Below are positions 23,231 to 25,187 of a stretch of 25,187 bases of DNA, piece by piece. Under the pieces are notes generated by a model. That model was not told the origin of the DNA. It ran no database searches and saw only the letters and a list, made by a program, of their open reading frames with translations. A program made the translations under genes and the position numbers. The stretch is taken from contig CAZEQD010000030.1 in the NCBI GenBank assembly GCA_964514305.1, positions 1 through 25,187 on the forward strand, written 5' to 3'. The number at the start of each line of letters is the position of its first letter. The stretch's first letter is position 1. Source of the DNA: CAZEQD01 sp964514305. GTDB lineage: Bacteria > Acidobacteriota > Aminicenantia > Aminicenantales > Aminicenantaceae.

Positions 23231-24751
23231 TTAATGCAGACTGCCGATTTCAGCTTCAATGGCATTAATAAGAGTTTCGTTGAACAACAGTTCTTCCATC
23301 TTTTGAATATCATAAGCCATAACCCTGTCCTGGGTTAAAGTTGGGATGTGGTCTCGAATGATATCATGGGCAATATGAACACCTCTTCCCGGCTTTTCTT
23401 GGATGAAATCTAATCCTTGAGCTGCACATAGAAATTCAATAGCCAGCACTTTTCTCACGTTTTTAATTATTTCTGCACATTTAAAAGCAGCTATGGGACC
23501 CATGCTTACATGGTCTTCTTGATTGGCTGAGGTAGGGATAGAATCAACCGAGGCCGGGTGAGCTAGGACTTTATTTTCTGAAACAAGAGCTGCTGCTGCA
23601 TACTGAGTAATCATATATCCAGAATTTAGTCCACCTTCTGCCGTAAGAAAAGGAGGGAGATTGGATAAAGCTGGATCTACTAATCTTTCTACTCTTCTTT
23701 CTGAGATGTTGGCTATTTCTGAAATGGCTATTGCCAAGAAATCAAGAATATAAGCGACCGGCTGTCCATGAAAATTACCACAGCTTATACTTTCACCTGA
23801 AGCTGGCAATATAATAGGATTATCTGTGACTGAGTTAATTTCTATTTTTAGGATGGAAGCAGCATAATCTACTGTGTCTCTAGTGGCCCCATGGACTTGA
23901 GGAATACAGCGCAGGGAATAAGCATCTTGGATTTTATTAAAATGCTTGTGGCTTTTAAGGATTTTACTGCCTTTTAACAGCTTTTTAATATTTTGGGCCA
24001 CTAATTTTTGACCTTTATAAGGCCTTAAGCGCTGGACTCTTGGATCAAAAGGAGTGTCTGTTCCTCTTAGGGCTTCGATAGAGCAAGCAGAAGCAATATC
24101 TGCTGTTTTGCAGAGAATAGAGCTGTTATAGACATTAAGAACTCCTAAGGCACTCATTAATTGAGTGCCATTGATTAAAGCCAGGCCCTCTTTGGCCTCT
24201 AATTCCAGCGGCTTTAGACCAAGCTTAGCCAGAAGTTGAGCAGAGTCCCAGATTTTTCCCTTGTGTTTTACTTTGCCCAACCCAATCAGAGGAATGGACA
24301 TATGAGCCAGAGGAACTAGATCACCACTTGCCCCAACGCTTCCTTTTTGTGGCACTAAAGGCAGGATATCATTGTTGAGAAAGAAAAGAAGTCTTTGTAA
24401 TGTTTCCCATCTAATTCCAGAAAAACCTTTAATCAGCGCATTAAGCCGGAGCAGCATCATGGCCCGCACCTGCTCATCTTCAATATAGGGCTCAGTTCCG
24501 GTGGAATGAGACATGAGCAAGTTCTTTTGTAATTCCTTGACATGCTTCCTAGGAATGATTGTATTGGCAAAACTTCCAAATCCAGTTGTGATTCCGTAAA
24601 CGACTTTATTCTGTTTGATAAAACTGTCGACTACGGCCGCACTTCTCTCTACTAATTGCTTATTCTGGCTGCTTATTTCTACTTTTTCTTTATGCCTGGC
24701 TACTCTAACCACCTGGTCAATAGTTAATGAATCACCATCAATTTTTATCAA
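23231..24751 (-). CDS. hutH: Histidine ammonia-lyase
   Basis: Deaminates L-histidine to urocanate, the first step of histidine catabolism. It has 506 residues, typical for the family. The MIO electrophile is formed from A141-S142-G143 within GSVGASGDLVPLAH. The catalytic-type Y52 is in VYGITTGFG. Also visible are NGTQLM, QDAYSLRCIPQVHGA, NPII (SVTDNPII), ISCGNFHGQP and the C-terminal QEDHVSMG. These residues favour histidine over other aromatic substrates, although a tyrosine or phenylalanine lyase cannot be excluded by eye. The start is TTG 24749-24751 with GAGGAG six bases upstream. No hutU, hutI or hutG follows in this window, so the gene stands alone. Confidence 0.94.
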   Translation of the reverse strand: MIKIDGDSLTIDQVVRVARHKEKVEISSQNKQLVERSAAVVDSFIKQNKVVYGITTGFGSFANTIIPRKHVKELQKNLLMSHSTGTEPYIEDEQVRAMMLLRLNALIKGFSGIRWETLQRLLFFLNNDILPLVPQKGSVGASGDLVPLAHMSIPLIGLGKVKHKGKIWDSAQLLAKLGLKPLELEAKEGLALINGTQLMSALGVLNVYNSSILCKTADIASACSIEALRGTDTPFDPRVQRLRPYKGQKLVAQNIKKLLKGSKILKSHKHFNKIQDAYSLRCIPQVHGATRDTVDYAASILKIEINSVTDNPIILPASGESISCGNFHGQPVAYILDFLAIAISEIANISERRVERLVDPALSNLPPFLTAEGGLNSGYMITQYAAAALVSENKVLAHPASVDSIPTSANQEDHVSMGPIAAFKCAEIIKNVRKVLAIEFLCAAQGLDFIQEKPGRGVHIAHDIIRDHIPTLTQDRVMAYDIQKMEELLFNETLINAIEAEIGSLH

Positions 24752-24790
24752 ATTACTCTCCTCTTTTATAATTATACTCTAATTTTCTAG

Positions 24791-24811
24791 AAAAGGGACA
24801 GTCTCCCTTTT
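24791..24811. promoter_or_regulatory. Palindrome upstream of hutH
   Basis: AAAAGGGA (24791-24798) pairs perfectly with TCCCTTTT (24804-24811) around a 5-base loop. On the minus strand it lies about 40 bases upstream of the hutH start and just upstream of a TATAAT-like hexamer. It could be an operator for hutH or the terminator of the decayed receptor gene behind it. Confidence 0.35.
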
Positions 24812-24822
24812 TATAATTTTAT

Positions 24823-25187
24823 TTATTCTACATAAAACTTTACACCTAAGGCTATAGTTCTGGCTTTCATTGTATAGCCAGGTTCAGTCACGCAATATTT
24901 ATTGAATAAGTTCTCTACCTTGAGAAATATATTAAAATTGGCCAAGCTATTGGTAAGAATGTTGTTAAGGATGAAATATCCTGGAATTTTAACTTGTCAT
25001 CATGTATTTTTACTTAAGAATTTGAAATAGCTATGCCCCAAAGAGCTGATTTTGAGTTTGAAGCTAAGGTTCCGTCCAGAGTAAAATTAAATTGGGTCCT
25101 TGTCCATTCTTTGAACCTCCAGAAGCGAGGGCGATATAAGAAAATTGAAAGGCAAGAAGATAAAGAATGTCTATCGATTGCGTATTG
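24823..25187 (-). pseudogene. C-terminal remnant of a TonB-dependent receptor, cut by the window end
   Basis: Read on the minus strand, the last ~57 codons before TAA 24823-24825 give KIPGYFILNNILTNS, VENLFNKYCVTEPGYTM and TIALGVKFYVE, a typical end of a TonB-dependent receptor barrel. A frameshift near 24995 separates this from an upstream segment (LYRPRFW, QFNFTLDGTLAS, ALWGIAISNS) that is itself broken by an in-frame TAA at 25014-25016. The receptor is of a different type from the intact one at 13059-15875, and the gene is evidently dead. Its beginning lies outside the window. Confidence 0.7.

Noticed and set aside
1..25187. CRISPR array, rRNA genes, prophage or restriction/defence genes
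   Set aside because: No regularly spaced identical repeats, rRNA-like sequence, phage structural genes or nuclease/methylase motifs were seen on either strand.

Overview
The window looks like chromosomal DNA of an AT-rich, Gram-negative, probably anaerobic bacterium. The outer-membrane evidence is lpxC for lipid A, an intact TonB-dependent receptor and the decayed tail of a second one. The intact receptor is of the large 'carboxypeptidase-regulatory domain plus plug plus barrel' type common in Acidobacteriota/Aminicenantota and Bacteroidota. A myo-inositol phosphate synthase / CDP-alcohol phosphatidyltransferase pair, a LarB and a 2-hydroxyacyl-CoA dehydratase-like gene would fit an Aminicenantota-like organism, but this placement is inference. 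TTG starts with good Shine-Dalgarno sites recur (acyl-CoA ligase, rpoD, hutH, TPR gene), and clear TTGACA/TATAAT-type promoters can be seen.

Layout. 1-2200: an upstream hairpin repeat module, a sigma70-type promoter and a long-chain acyl-CoA ligase (+). 2211-3052: a promoter, a tRNA with anticodon CAU and a C4 zinc-ribbon coiled-coil protein, probably one transcript (-). 3221-6699: dnaG-rpoD operon (-) with a promoter in front of dnaG. 6776-7528: larB (-). 7583-7822: remnants of a repeat element. 7912-12961: envelope-precursor genes lpxC, a TPR protein, glmU and glmS (+); the last three are translationally linked. 13059-15875: TonB-dependent receptor (-). 15978-16106: a 129-bp MITE-like element with perfect 27-bp inverted ends. 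16208-17969: CDP-alcohol phosphatidyltransferase then inositol-phosphate synthase (-), overlapping genes for an inositol phospholipid or similar compound. 18159-19568: an ArsA/Get3-type ATPase followed by a 69-residue protein (-).

19882-25187 is a zone of gene decay with two intact genes. A second copy of the upstream module precedes a 2-hydroxyacyl-CoA dehydratase-like gene (+) that has an in-frame TGA exactly where an iron-sulfur cysteine is expected, and a later in-frame TAA. A secreted cyclase-family hydrolase (+) is intact. Remnants of a THEP1-like NTPase and of an XdhC-like protein follow. Histidine ammonia-lyase (-) is intact, and the frameshifted C-terminus of a TonB-dependent receptor (-) runs off the window end.

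Functionally, glmS and glmU make UDP-GlcNAc, whose acylated form LpxC deacetylates, so the 7.9-13 kb block is a peptidoglycan/lipid A precursor block. The most unusual signals are (i) the ~170-bp hairpin module that sits at the same distance from the -35 box of two unrelated genes, and (ii) the TGA-for-Cys change in the dehydratase-like gene. All statements come from reading the sequence; no database search was run.
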